Counted from the first letter of the stretch, positions 7,971-16,106 are shown. The stretch: DNA of 64,000 bases from Patescibacteria group bacterium (GCA_023380935.1 JAMCST010000016.1:1-64000), one strand, 5' to 3'. A program made the numbers and translations. The notes: a model not told the origin generated them from the letters alone.

Positions 7971-9234
7971 TTTTGATATTCTGTCTGATAAGCTCCATCA
8001 GCTTTTCCATCACCCATAAATTATGGTACGTGGCTAAATTATAACCAAGGATTTCCCGCTGTTTAAACAAATGATGCAGGTAGGCTTTGGTAAAGTGACG
8101 GCAGACATAACAACCACAACCGGTCACCACCGGCTCCAGATTGTTACGATAGTGTCCCCGCATTATATCCAGTTTTTCAAACTGCACAGATGCCAGGCTG
8201 AATTCCCGATGATTAAGCCTTAGTATTTCTCCCATCCGCGCCAGCCGGGTCGGCTCGACACAATCGAAAGTATCGATGCCGTACCTGACCAGATCAACAA
8301 TGTCGTCGATCTGACCGACACCGAGCAGGTGTACCGGCCGATCGTCGGGCAGGTAATCGGCTACCCAGCGCACCTGATCACGCATCTCTTTTTTGCTTTC
8401 GCCCACCGACACTCCCCCAATCGCCACGCCGGACGTATTTTGCCCCACGACAAATTTTGCCGATTGTTTTCTTAAATCCTCAAACGTTGCTCCCTGGATT
8501 ACTCCGTAAAGATATTGATTTTGCCTGCGACAGGTGGCAGGAGGAAAAGGGTTCCCGACAGCGCGCAGTTTACGAGCACTGGCGGGAAATGAACTCCTGA
8601 CAGAATCTGTCGCCGTACCAGTTTTGAGTTTATGCTTAATACATCTTTTCAACCACTCGTGAGTCCGCTCCATCGCTTGCTGTGCATAACGGCGGGTGGC
8701 CGGATAGTAGGTGCATTCGTCAAACGCCATGTTGAGATCGGCACCGATCTGGCGCTGATATTCCATTGATTTTTCCGGAGTAAACTCAAGTAGTTCTCCA
8801 TCAAACACCGAACGGAATTTCACACCATCATGCGATATTTTTTCAATTAGCGGCCGCTCCGGCCTAACTTCATCATCCTGAAGAACTTTAGCACGCTGAT
8901 GCTGGTCGCTATGATTTAGCCTACGCCCTAACGAAAACACCTGAAATCCGCCCGAGTCGGAGATCAACGGCAGATTTAACTGGCTAAACCGGTGGATGCC
9001 GCCGGCCGACTCCACCACTGCCGCTCCCGGATGGGTTACCAGATGATAGGTATTGACAAACGCGAGCTGGATGCCGATCTCATTGGTTAAGCTGGGAAGC
9101 AGTGCCTTAATCGCTCCTTTTGTCCCCACCGGTACAAATGCCGGGGTAGTGACGGTTCCGTGATCGGTACAGATTTTTCCCAGACGGGCGCGCGATTTTT
9201 TAGACCGCAAGAGGTTTTGGAAAAACTTACCCAT
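7957..9234 (-). CDS. tgt: Queuine/preQ1 tRNA-guanine transglycosylase
   Basis: Swaps guanine 34 of GUN-anticodon tRNAs for preQ1 (or queuine), the step before QueA, which is also in this window. Key motifs are ISDSGGFQVFSLG with the active-site Asp, GVIQGATFEDLR, GVAIGGVSVGESK, the nucleophile region YGIDTFDCVEPTRLARMG and the zinc site CGCYVCRHFTKAYLHH. At 425 residues it is about 50 longer than the E. coli enzyme. Two insertions explain this: one after VFSLG (LNHSDQHQRAKVLQDDEVRPE), and one before YLYGVIQG that is encoded by the structured repeat at 8527-8613. TACAAT (9241-9246) ends exactly six bases before the ATG, so the message is probably leaderless. No other queuosine-precursor genes are seen here, suggesting salvage of preQ1 or queuine. 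Confidence 0.95.
   Translation of the reverse strand: MGKFFQNLLRSKKSRARLGKICTDHGTVTTPAFVPVGTKGAIKALLPSLTNEIGIQLAFVNTYHLVTHPGAAVVESAGGIHRFSQLNLPLISDSGGFQVFSLGRRLNHSDQHQRAKVLQDDEVRPERPLIEKISHDGVKFRSVFDGELLEFTPEKSMEYQRQIGADLNMAFDECTYYPATRRYAQQAMERTHEWLKRCIKHKLKTGTATDSVRSSFPASARKLRAVGNPFPPATCRRQNQYLYGVIQGATFEDLRKQSAKFVVGQNTSGVAIGGVSVGESKKEMRDQVRWVADYLPDDRPVHLLGVGQIDDIVDLVRYGIDTFDCVEPTRLARMGEILRLNHREFSLASVQFEKLDIMRGHYRNNLEPVVTGCGCYVCRHFTKAYLHHLFKQREILGYNLATYHNLWVMEKLMELIRQNIKNDQI
8527..8613. repeat. Structured 87-nt element, copy A (inside tgt)
   Basis: Read on the plus strand: outer stem GCGACAG/CTGTCGC (8527-8533, 8607-8613), conserved internal loop GTGG/ACAGAAT, second stem CAGGAG/CTCCTG (8538-8543, 8594-8599), and an inner stem TTCCCG/CGGGAA around the conserved GACAGCGCGCA...GAGCACTGGCGGGAA block. 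It is about 75% alike copy B at 16749-16836, and both outer stems differ by compensating changes. It is antisense to tgt and encodes an in-frame insertion there. Confidence 0.8.
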
Positions 9235-9284
9235 GGCAGTATTGTAGCAGAACGACCGACGGAATCGGTCGCCAATCGATTCGG

Positions 9285-9746
9285 TTATTTATAGTACCCT
9301 CTTACCTGGAAAAGGATATATAAAGAAAGCAGCGAACCGATGATCAAACTGCCGACGTTGAAGTGAACGACGTTGTCGATTACGCCCACCAATGTGGCGT
9401 AATACAAATAGTTCCAGCCTTGCTTGGAGCGCTTGAACAAACCGGGAATCGCCAAGGCATTCAACACCACGGCAACGGGCGCAACCACCAATCCCAACGT
9501 ATAGGCAAAGCCGACGTGCAAACCACCTAAATAGCTAAACGGCGCCATTACCGATCCCAGGCCAAACAAAGCCAACAGGGCCGGAAGGGCAAGAATAATT
9601 AAGATTAAATTAACGTAGGGAGCGAATTTGACAATTACTTCTCGCCAGCGATCCGGCAGCGTAAACGGCGCTTTTTTCACCAGATACTCATCCAACATTT
9701 TTTCTAACTCAACCAAGGGGTTAGTGGCGGAATTTTGGGTAGCCAT
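9285..9746 (-). CDS. Multi-pass membrane protein of unknown function
   Basis: 153 residues from the ATG at 9746; the ten residues added by the track upstream have no initiation signal. A soluble N-terminal stretch of about 35 residues (NPLVELEKMLDEYLVKKAPF) is followed by a strongly hydrophobic segment pair (VNLILIILALPALLALFGLG; LGGLHVGFAYTLGLVVAPVAVVLNALAIPGLF) and a last helix, SLIIGSLLSLYILFQVRGYYK, giving about four transmembrane helices. This resembles small membrane proteins common in CPR genomes but I cannot name a family. It sits between tgt and queA on the same strand, 39 bp above the tgt start codon, and may share transcription with them. Confidence 0.75.
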   Translation of the reverse strand: MATQNSATNPLVELEKMLDEYLVKKAPFTLPDRWREVIVKFAPYVNLILIILALPALLALFGLGSVMAPFSYLGGLHVGFAYTLGLVVAPVAVVLNALAIPGLFKRSKQGWNYLYYATLVGVIDNVVHFNVGSLIIGSLLSLYILFQVRGYYK

Positions 9747-9799
9747 ATAGCTTAAGACTAGATGAAAAAAAAGCAAATGTCAACTAGAGAGAAACGTGT

Positions 9800-10897
9800 C
9801 TATTTAATTAACATTGCGTCGCCAAACGAGTAGAGCCGAAACTTTTCCCCGACGGCAATCCTATACAGATCGATCAAATGACGTCGGGAGTGCTTATGTT
9901 GGAGAAACGCCTCGACCAGCATCATTAGCGACGAACCGGGTAGATGAAAGTTGGTAATCAACGCATCAATCATCTGGAAGCGATATGGCGGAAAGATAAA
10001 TAAGTCGGTTTTCCCGATGACTGATTTAACTGATGATTTAGCCGATCGCAACTGATCCCAGCTTGGTCGGTGGTTGATTACAACTGACTCGAGCGTCCGC
10101 ACCACCGTGGTACCCACTGCCACCAACTCCTTACCTTCATTTTTCAGTTGATTAATTAACTGAAAAGTAGAAACGGGAACTTCATACCATTCCTCATGGA
10201 GTTTTTTTTGCTTAAGATTCTGCTCGGTTACCGGAGCAAAGGTTCCTAACCCCACATGGAGCGTAAGGTAATGGCGTTTTATTCCTTCCCGGTCCAGTTT
10301 ACTCAATAATCGATTGGTGAAATGAAGTGAGGCGGTGGGCGCCGCGGCCGATCCTTCTTTTTGAGCAAAAATCGTTTGGTATTTTTGCTTTAACTCAACT
10401 TGGCTTAACGGAGTATTTTTAATATATAACGGAATCGGCATCGTTCCTTTATCCTCCAGAACAGAAAATAGCTCTCCAACCGAAAAATCAAACCGCAGGG
10501 TAAAAATATGCTCCTGCTGATCAATTACTGTCATGAAATATCGCTGATCGAAAAACAGCCGGTCGCCTATTTTAATTTTTCGATCAACCATGGCCCTGAC
10601 TGTATTTGCCTTTTCCCTAGTAACTGGTAACCGATCGCCAATAACTTCATTAATTAAAAACAACGCCTTCGCTTTGCCTCCGGAGGTTTTCCTCATCTCC
10701 ACTCTGGCCGGCACCACTTTAGTATTGTTCATCACCAAAAAACTGGGCTTGGGAAGATAGCGGCCCAGATGATAGAAATAATCAAGCTCTACGCTATTTG
10801 ATTTGGTGTCGTAAACCAACAGACGTGAATGATCGCGCGGCACGGCCGGTTGCTTGGCGATCAGTTCAGAAGGCAAGTCGTAATAATATGGTTTCAT
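9800..10897 (-). CDS. queA: S-adenosylmethionine:tRNA ribosyltransferase-isomerase
   Basis: Converts preQ1 in tRNA to epoxyqueuosine using the ribosyl group of S-adenosylmethionine; acts after Tgt. The start MKPYYYDLPSELIAKQPA is the classical N-terminus, so 10897 is preferred to the track's 10963; a TATAAT box lies 18 bp above it. Family motifs are RDHSRLLVYD, FLVMNNTKVVPARV, GSAAAPTASLHFT, HVGLGTFAPVTEQ, the HEEWYEVP segment and the ending LITNFHLPGSSLMMLVEAF. At 365 residues it is close to the E. coli length of 356. A short unusual stretch, SAKSSVKSVIGKT, precedes FIFPPYRF. tgt lies downstream on the same strand, separated by one membrane-protein gene. Confidence 0.96.
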   Translation of the reverse strand: MKPYYYDLPSELIAKQPAVPRDHSRLLVYDTKSNSVELDYFYHLGRYLPKPSFLVMNNTKVVPARVEMRKTSGGKAKALFLINEVIGDRLPVTREKANTVRAMVDRKIKIGDRLFFDQRYFMTVIDQQEHIFTLRFDFSVGELFSVLEDKGTMPIPLYIKNTPLSQVELKQKYQTIFAQKEGSAAAPTASLHFTNRLLSKLDREGIKRHYLTLHVGLGTFAPVTEQNLKQKKLHEEWYEVPVSTFQLINQLKNEGKELVAVGTTVVRTLESVVINHRPSWDQLRSAKSSVKSVIGKTDLFIFPPYRFQMIDALITNFHLPGSSLMMLVEAFLQHKHSRRHLIDLYRIAVGEKFRLYSFGDAMLIK

Positions 10898-10951
10898 GAG
10901 TAAAGAGCTTTTGATATTATACGGTAAATTATCGCTGGACGTCGCCGCATG

Positions 10952-10980
10952 TTGACAACCCAATAATCGTTTAGTAAAAT
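10952..10980 (+). promoter_or_regulatory. Consensus-like promoter for the 11025 gene
   Basis: TTGACA (10952-10957), 17-bp spacer, TAAAAT (10975-10980). The ATG is 44 bp downstream of the -10 box, so this transcript should carry a leader of about 37 nt, unlike most others in the window. Confidence 0.65.
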
Positions 10981-11024
10981 ATTACAGGATATTCTGTTAC
11001 TAATTTACTAATTAATTTTAAAAC

Positions 11025-11594
11025 ATGGCAAATTCTTTCGATAACTTAACTATCGCCCGCGCTTCATTAGATATGGTTCAACGATGGTCAACATCTAAAC
11101 AACTAAGAACAGCTGAAAACCTCCCAAACGATGCACCTCAATTACCCTTAACCGAACCACAAGCAATTTCTGTCGCCGTGATGCTAACTGCAATTTCCGG
11201 TGGTTTGGCGCGTATCCATGATACCCACGCTTTCCAAACCGAATTCCTTACTCCCCAAGCAGATTCAACTGGTATTAGAGTATTGGAACGCTCTGAAGAG
11301 CCTGATGGCTCTTGGTCACAACCACTTTACGCAACAGGAGGACTGGATCGTAAACAAGACGCCGCAGTTGATATCTACGGAGGAAAATCTCAACAACCAA
11401 CCTCGGCACTCGTAAGACTAGATAAGGGAACTACAGTGTTCTCAGCATCTGTCTCTGGACCGGTACACGCATCCACAGTTAACGTTTATGATTTATCTCA
11501 CACTCAACCAGCAGAATCTCCAACGGCACCGCAAGAATTAGTTGCTCGTCTGTTGTCTGCGTTGGCAAACATTCGAACCAAGATGCAGGTGTGA
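11025..11594 (+). CDS. Soluble protein of unknown function
   Basis: 189 residues with no recognisable motif, membrane segment or signal peptide. The N-terminal half is mainly helical in character (TIARASLDMVQRWSTSKQLRTAE; EPQAISVAVMLTAISGGLARIHD) and the C-terminal half richer in small and polar residues, ending in a helix ELVARLLSALANIRTKMQV. It is a monocistronic gene between the divergent queA and the convergent dfr gene. The A+T content seems higher than in tgt or rho, comparable to other orphan genes here. Coding status is supported by the promoter and the clean open frame; function is unknown. Confidence 0.7.
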   Translation: MANSFDNLTIARASLDMVQRWSTSKQLRTAENLPNDAPQLPLTEPQAISVAVMLTAISGGLARIHDTHAFQTEFLTPQADSTGIRVLERSEEPDGSWSQPLYATGGLDRKQDAAVDIYGGKSQQPTSALVRLDKGTTVFSASVSGPVHASTVNVYDLSHTQPAESPTAPQELVARLLSALANIRTKMQV

Positions 11595-11625
11595 ACCATC
11601 CGTCTGCGAACCATATCGTAGCCTA

Positions 11626-12150
11626 TCAGGAAAATTTTTCCAATACCCAAAACGTGAATTTGTCTGAACCGGATTGATGGTTCTGTTTAAAAACGGTCTT
11701 GGTAAAGACCGACCGGTACTCCGGGAAGAACACGTCGGCGTCGTACTTGCCTTTAACCACGGTCAGATACAACCGGTCGGCCAGTTTAATCGCCTGCTGG
11801 TAAATCTGGGCTCCACCGATGATAAAAATCTCCTTTCCCTCACTGTCAGATAAACCGGCAGCCCGACTAATCGCTTCTTCAAGCGAATGGCAAACTTCTA
11901 CTTCAGTTAAGTAATCAACTGAAGAGACGGGTTTCCAGTGACGGTCGTGAGTGACCACGACGTTGTATCGATTTGGCAGTGGCTTACCGATCGACTCGAA
12001 GGTTTTTCTGCCCATAATTACCGCATGGCCCTGCGTTAATTCTTTAAAGCGTTTCAGATCTGCCGGGATATGCCAAAGCAGTTTATTATCCTTTCCCAGC
12101 TCCCGATTCGGTCCGATGGCCGCAATTATGCTAAAGGTGGTTTTTTTCAT
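11626..12150 (-). CDS. folA: Dihydrofolate reductase
   Basis: NADPH-dependent reduction of dihydrofolate, which regenerates the folate oxidised by ThyA encoded just upstream. Of 174 residues, the typical features are FSIIAAIGPNRELGKDNKLLWHIPADLKRFKELT (substrate pocket with acidic Asp after the Pro-Ala), the NADPH-binding GHAVIMGRKTFESIGKPLPNR, the IIGGAQIYQQAI motif and the ADVFFPEY strand. Slightly longer than the 159-residue E. coli enzyme through a loop near VSSVDYLTEVEVCHS. It starts 27 bp after thyA ends and has no independent promoter that I can see, so the dut-like, thyA and folA genes form one thymidylate unit. Confidence 0.96.
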   Translation of the reverse strand: MKKTTFSIIAAIGPNRELGKDNKLLWHIPADLKRFKELTQGHAVIMGRKTFESIGKPLPNRYNVVVTHDRHWKPVSSVDYLTEVEVCHSLEEAISRAAGLSDSEGKEIFIIGGAQIYQQAIKLADRLYLTVVKGKYDADVFFPEYRSVFTKTVFKQNHQSGSDKFTFWVLEKFS

Positions 12151-12176
12151 ATTAAAGGCCGGCAGGACGATTTATT

Positions 12177-13145
12177 TTATTTTTTATTGGTATAGCCGCC
12201 GGACACCACCAATTCCGCCTTGATCGGCGGATGCGGGTCGTAGTTCTCCAGCTCGACGAATTCCGGCCGGAAAGCGTCAAGGCTGTGAAATTGGTGGTTA
12301 AACTTAACCGTCGGCCAGGAGCGTGGTTTCCGTTTTAACTGTTCGCTCACTGCGTCAAGGTGGTTTTCGTAAATATGCACGTCGCCAAAAGTATGGATAA
12401 ACTCGCCAGGCTGATAGCCGGTTACCCGGGCGATGACCAAACAAAGCAACGCATAACTGGCGATATTAAACGGCACGCCGAGAAACAGGTCGGCGCTGCG
12501 CTGGTAAAGCTGCAACGACACCCGACCGTTCATCACGTTCAGCTGAAACATATTGTGACAGATGGGAAAGTGCGAGGTATCTTTGAGTTGCGCCATGGTG
12601 TAGAGATATTCCGGATTCCAGGAACTGACAATGGCGTTGTGGCAGTTAGGGTCGATACAGATCTCGTTAATCGCCCATTTCAGCTGGTCAATCGTCCGTG
12701 TGGTCCGGGTCGGCCAGCGCCGCCACAGTTCTCCATAGATTTTTGGCAGATTGCCCCATTGTTTAGCGAATTTTTCATCCGTCCGTATTTTTTCTATAAA
12801 CGCTTCTTTGGTCAATTCATTCCGGACTTTAGACTCTGAATTCTTAATATTATAGATTTTATACGGATAATCGTCCCAGATATGAACGTTATGATCAACG
12901 AGATATTTTATGTTTGACTGGCCCGACATGAACCAACTCAACTCGTATAGTACACCCTTCCAATAGATTTTTTTGGTCGTCAGAAGCGGAAACCCCTGCG
13001 TCAGATCAAACCGGATCTGCTTGCCGAACAAACTGTATGAGGCAACGCCATGGTCGCGGTCAACTTTACGCGTCCCATGATTAAGTACCTCGCGGAGCAG
13101 ATTTAGGTACTGATACTCTGGATGATTGCGGGACTGGGAGTCCAT
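12177..13145 (-). CDS. thyA: Thymidylate synthase
   Basis: Methylates dUMP to dTMP with methylene-tetrahydrofolate. Start placed at 13145 (MDSQSRNHPEYQYLNLLREVL), 23 bp after the previous gene; the track's 13217 would overlap that gene. The active-site Cys is in HFPICHNMFQLNV, the phosphate/nucleotide-binding stretch is LYQRSADLFLGVPFNIASYALL, and HTFGDVHIYENHL closes the pocket. At 322 residues it is longer than the 264-residue E. coli form; part of the difference is the loop between the LTTKK region and WRRWPTR, as in many ThyA proteins of medium length. The unusual HFPIC for the common PPC is worth noting. With folA downstream it forms the classical thymidylate cycle. Confidence 0.96.
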   Translation of the reverse strand: MDSQSRNHPEYQYLNLLREVLNHGTRKVDRDHGVASYSLFGKQIRFDLTQGFPLLTTKKIYWKGVLYELSWFMSGQSNIKYLVDHNVHIWDDYPYKIYNIKNSESKVRNELTKEAFIEKIRTDEKFAKQWGNLPKIYGELWRRWPTRTTRTIDQLKWAINEICIDPNCHNAIVSSWNPEYLYTMAQLKDTSHFPICHNMFQLNVMNGRVSLQLYQRSADLFLGVPFNIASYALLCLVIARVTGYQPGEFIHTFGDVHIYENHLDAVSEQLKRKPRSWPTVKFNHQFHSLDAFRPEFVELENYDPHPPIKAELVVSGGYTNKK

Positions 13146-13168
13146 AATTTGATTCTGAATTCTGCGTT

Positions 13169-13708
13169 CTAAATTTGTTTTTCCCTGCGTTTTGTCGTAA
13201 CTCTCCCCCCTTGCCATTGGCCTTTATACTGGCTACCGCCTCCGTCAACCCACGCAAACTGGGCATGGACGATTCGGCAACCCATTTCTAACTTTACCGG
13301 AATCGGTCCTTCGTTTTTAAGGGCGAACGTGAGTTTTCCGCAATAACCAGGGGCAACATTTCCCGTCCGTAAAATTAGACCACTGCGAAAGGTGGTGGTA
13401 CGCGGCTTAAAGTTAATGGTAATATTAAGCGGCGTGTTCACCGACTCAATTGTCGTTGCCAGATAAAATTCACCGGGATTAACAACAATTGTCTTTGATT
13501 TCTTGGCATCATACTTAACCACCAGTTTGATATTCGGAGTTTGTCTTTCGCTTATGCCTAAAAACGCCCGTCCGGAGATTTTATACAACTCACCCAAACG
13601 AAGATCAAAACCAGCCCCTTCTGGATTGGTTAATTCCCGTTCGGACAAATTCTCCACCAGTTTTTTGGTCTTGACTAATTTCAAGAGAATCTTCGGACCA
13701 ATAATCAT
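13169..13708 (-). CDS. dUTPase/dCTP deaminase-family protein, likely dUTPase
   Basis: 179-residue member of the trimeric dUTPase/dCTP deaminase family, which supplies dUMP for ThyA directly downstream. Family features are GFDLRLGELY near residue 33, VNPGEFYLATTIESV, the RTTTFRSGLIL segment (the deaminase RSS region), NVAPGYCGKLTFALKNEG and the C-terminal SQYKGQWQGGR. dCTP deaminases carry a catalytic Glu in the strand GxxxLEF; the equivalent here appears to be Ala (LTFALKN), so dUTP hydrolysis seems more likely than deamination. That reading rests on an alignment by eye. The four-helix-bundle gene and its repeats lie just upstream, so the insertion may separate this operon from its original promoter. 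Confidence 0.82.
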   Translation of the reverse strand: MIIGPKILLKLVKTKKLVENLSERELTNPEGAGFDLRLGELYKISGRAFLGISERQTPNIKLVVKYDAKKSKTIVVNPGEFYLATTIESVNTPLNITINFKPRTTTFRSGLILRTGNVAPGYCGKLTFALKNEGPIPVKLEMGCRIVHAQFAWVDGGGSQYKGQWQGGRVTTKRREKQI

Positions 13709-13715
13709 ATAAACT

Positions 13716-14184
13716 AATTACGAATTACTAATGATGAATTACGAATAGTTTATTCGCGTTCGTTTTTAGTATTCAATATTATAGTCGAAATAATTCTTCT
13801 TAGTTGGTTACATTCGTCAATTAAATCTTCAACCGCTCTCTTTTCTTGAATATTAATTTCTTTAACAAGTGAGAGCCAATAAATTGTCTCTACGGCAGAT
13901 TTTGCCGCTATTTGAAAGAAATTAACAAAATCTTTTTTTGAAGAACCAAAACCGCCCTCAATCACGTTAGCGCCAATCGACGTTGCTGAACGCATTAATT
14001 GATCAATTAGAGGCCAACAATTTCTATCTGACCTTAACCGCTGGCACAATTTTATTATTTCCAAGGAAAAGTGAATACATCTTGTTTTAAATTCTTGCTT
14101 AAATACTTTTGTCTTATCTTTTTCATCCATAATTTTTTAATTCATAGCTCATAATTCTTAATTCGTAATTCATCATTCGTAATT
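13716..14184. mobile_element. Candidate small element: four-helix-bundle gene between inverted repeats
   Basis: AATTACGAATTACTAATGATGAATTACGAAT-type sequence at 13716-13746 is matched in inverted orientation at 14160-14184; the copies agree except for a 7-base TTACTAA present only in the first. They enclose exactly one gene (13750-14130) in a 469-bp unit, and the right repeat overlaps the stop codon of the next gene. No transposase is present, so mobility is inferred from architecture only. Confidence 0.5.
13750..14130 (-). CDS. S23/Avd-type four-helix-bundle protein
   Basis: 126-residue helical protein of the family first met as ORFs inside 23S rRNA intervening sequences; the related Avd protein is an accessory of diversity-generating retroelements. 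The family signature is seen in LIDQLMRSATSIGANVIEGGFGSSKKDFVNFFQIAAKSAVETIYWL, with basic residues placed for nucleic-acid binding, followed by the last helix RAVEDLIDECNQLRRIIS. No reverse transcriptase, variable repeat or rRNA gene is nearby, so neither known context applies. A+T-rich inverted repeats hug it on both sides. It is transcribed in the same direction as its neighbours on the minus strand. Confidence 0.88.
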   Translation of the reverse strand: MDEKDKTKVFKQEFKTRCIHFSLEIIKLCQRLRSDRNCWPLIDQLMRSATSIGANVIEGGFGSSKKDFVNFFQIAAKSAVETIYWLSLVKEINIQEKRAVEDLIDECNQLRRIISTIILNTKNERE

Positions 14185-14971
14185 ATTCTATCCTTCCCAT
14201 CTCCTCAACCCTAAAATCGTCCGCGTCGGCAAAGCTCACCTGATAGATCGGCAACCCCTTAGCCAAGCGCCTGAGGGTTTCCATCAGATGATTTTCTCCC
14301 ATATCGTCAATGGCGCCATACAAATAATTACCGTCGCATCCTTCAGGGATTATCACGGCTTTGTTTTTCACCAATAAATTAGACAGGCGTCTGCGGCGCT
14401 CTTCGGCCAGTGTCGCATGGTAAACAAATACCTGGGTCACGACCGATTGATTATCAGCCTGCCAACAATGCTGGGGATAAATCCCCCGGTTTCCTTTTAT
14501 TAACAAAACTCCCTCTTCTTGATGGTCTCCATTAAGCACCGTTATAGACCGTTCGGATTTTTTTAAGCCGTTGAATTTTTCACCAATAAAATTGAACTGA
14601 GACTGCGTAAGGTTATAGGCTTCTAGATCAACAGCCATCTGTCGCAGATGTCCACATCCATCCAGCAGCTTATCAGTCCCGGCGCAGTGAGCGTCGGTAT
14701 GGAACCGCAGATTGGCTGAGCCACCCACCACCTCAACCAGCGTCTGCCAGATTTTTTCCTGATTAGCCGTTAAAGCGTAACTATTGGCCGTGGCCAAAAC
14801 CAAGGCCAGTTCACCGGCATCGGCTCCAGGAACAGCCAACGCCGGAAGGTTAGAGTCATTCGGATATCTTCCGTCAATGCATCGGCTGATAAACCGGGTA
14901 TCCGCTGAAACCAAGTATTGATTATCACGCATCAATGCATCTAGCTGTGATAGCGTAAGCTTTGTCCGCAC
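14183..14971 (-). CDS. Possible beta-carbonic-anhydrase-like zinc protein
   Basis: 262 residues, GTG start, with GATAAT ending five bases before it. No family is certain. The sequence RCIDGR (C31, D33, R35), then VPGADAGE, then HTDAHCAG (H91, H95, C96) recalls the CxDxR...NAG...HTDC zinc-site layout of beta-carbonic anhydrases at nearly the right spacing (about 60 residues), with a two-residue difference in the second motif and a further DGCGH nearby. The C-terminal half does not recall that family. Its divergent neighbour at 15101 has the same CIDxR and HxxCG motifs and a shared ESITVL/RSITVL segment, so the two are probably paralogues. A dioxygen or carboxylate chemistry cannot be excluded. 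Confidence 0.55.
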   Translation of the reverse strand: MRTKLTLSQLDALMRDNQYLVSADTRFISRCIDGRYPNDSNLPALAVPGADAGELALVLATANSYALTANQEKIWQTLVEVVGGSANLRFHTDAHCAGTDKLLDGCGHLRQMAVDLEAYNLTQSQFNFIGEKFNGLKKSERSITVLNGDHQEEGVLLIKGNRGIYPQHCWQADNQSVVTQVFVYHATLAEERRRRLSNLLVKNKAVIIPEGCDGNYLYGAIDDMGENHLMETLRRLAKGLPIYQVSFADADDFRVEEMGRIE

Positions 14972-15100
14972 TAGTTATTATCAAACTTATATTCCCTAAT
15001 TTATTTTACCTCGTTTTTTTCAAATATGAATTGGTTGAAAAAACTCAACTCATTGGGTAAAATACCATTCATCTTGTTGTTATTTTAATTTGTCAATCAA

Positions 15101-15991
15101 GTGTCAGAGCCAACACCGCCTCGACTACCGACAGAAAACCTTTCACTGGAAACAAGATATAAGCAAGTACTAGATTATTGGAATGGGACTGGAAAAAATA
15201 CTGTAGTCCCAACTAATAGATTTGGCTTTGCCGGCGGGCATATTCCCGTTTTATTCGGAACAGATAACCCGCTATGGAGAATGATTAAGGCTCATGCCCA
15301 AGCAGATCGCTTTCCTTTGGCCGGATTTGACTTTACTATCGCTGATCTGGGGGAAATTGGCGCATTAGCTCGCTATCTGGCTGAAAAAGGACAGATCGGT
15401 GGCTGCATCGATGAACGACTCGCCACTCGGACAGCTGAAGGCGATTCCGGCGTCCACGAACGCTGCGGTGCGGCCGGATTAATCGCAAGCAACATCGGTG
15501 GACAAGGGACGGCTATTGAAGACATGGCCCTTCAGGCACTGCCTCAATTTAACGGCCAAAAGGCTTCGCTTATTCCTGGCACAGAAGGCGGCCATGAATC
15601 GATCACTGTTTTAACCGATCTAACCGGCCAAGGAACTGCCCTACCCGCTGCGCAGCTTACAGGTGCCCGGACAGTCGGAGCACTGCCCTTTACCGCCAGT
15701 ATTTCGGTTAGGAATATTTTGGATTTTGCCCAGCAAAACGGGGGCCAATTATCAGATGCTCAACGTTTAGTAAGGAACGTGACCTTATTTAACGTCGGAG
15801 TCGCTGACAGAATTATCGGCGGAGACCACAATCACTTGCAAGAAGTTGCCAAAGCACAAGGAGTCGTTGTTGTCGAAGATCAGCGCGGTTTACCAAATGA
15901 CCCAGACACTCAGGCACTAATTAGGACTTATCATGATACGATGGCGACTATAAGAGGCGGTCGACCAACAACAACTATTCAGATAGCCTAA
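15101..15991 (+). CDS. CxDxR/HxxC protein, probable paralogue of the 14183 gene
   Basis: 296 residues, GTG start. It contains GGCIDERLA (C102, D104, R106) and VHERCGAAG (H119, C122), the residue pattern of a beta-carbonic-anhydrase zinc site but with only 17 residues between the two motifs rather than about 55. Other striking parts are GGHESITVLTDLTGQG, resembling the SITVL segment of the divergent neighbour, and NVGVADRIIGGDHNHLQEVAKAQG. No transmembrane segment or signal peptide. The 129-bp divergent spacer probably holds promoters for both genes. Function unknown; a metal-dependent enzyme is a fair guess only. Confidence 0.55.
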   Translation: MSEPTPPRLPTENLSLETRYKQVLDYWNGTGKNTVVPTNRFGFAGGHIPVLFGTDNPLWRMIKAHAQADRFPLAGFDFTIADLGEIGALARYLAEKGQIGGCIDERLATRTAEGDSGVHERCGAAGLIASNIGGQGTAIEDMALQALPQFNGQKASLIPGTEGGHESITVLTDLTGQGTALPAAQLTGARTVGALPFTASISVRNILDFAQQNGGQLSDAQRLVRNVTLFNVGVADRIIGGDHNHLQEVAKAQGVVVVEDQRGLPNDPDTQALIRTYHDTMATIRGGRPTTTIQIA

Positions 15992-16106
15992 CTCCTACCA
16001 ACAATACATTATTCGCCAGAATCTCACCGTCGCTGTTACCATAATAAAAACAGCCCGGATATCCATGAAACAATATAGTCTACAACGGCTGTGCTACAAT
16101 AAAATC

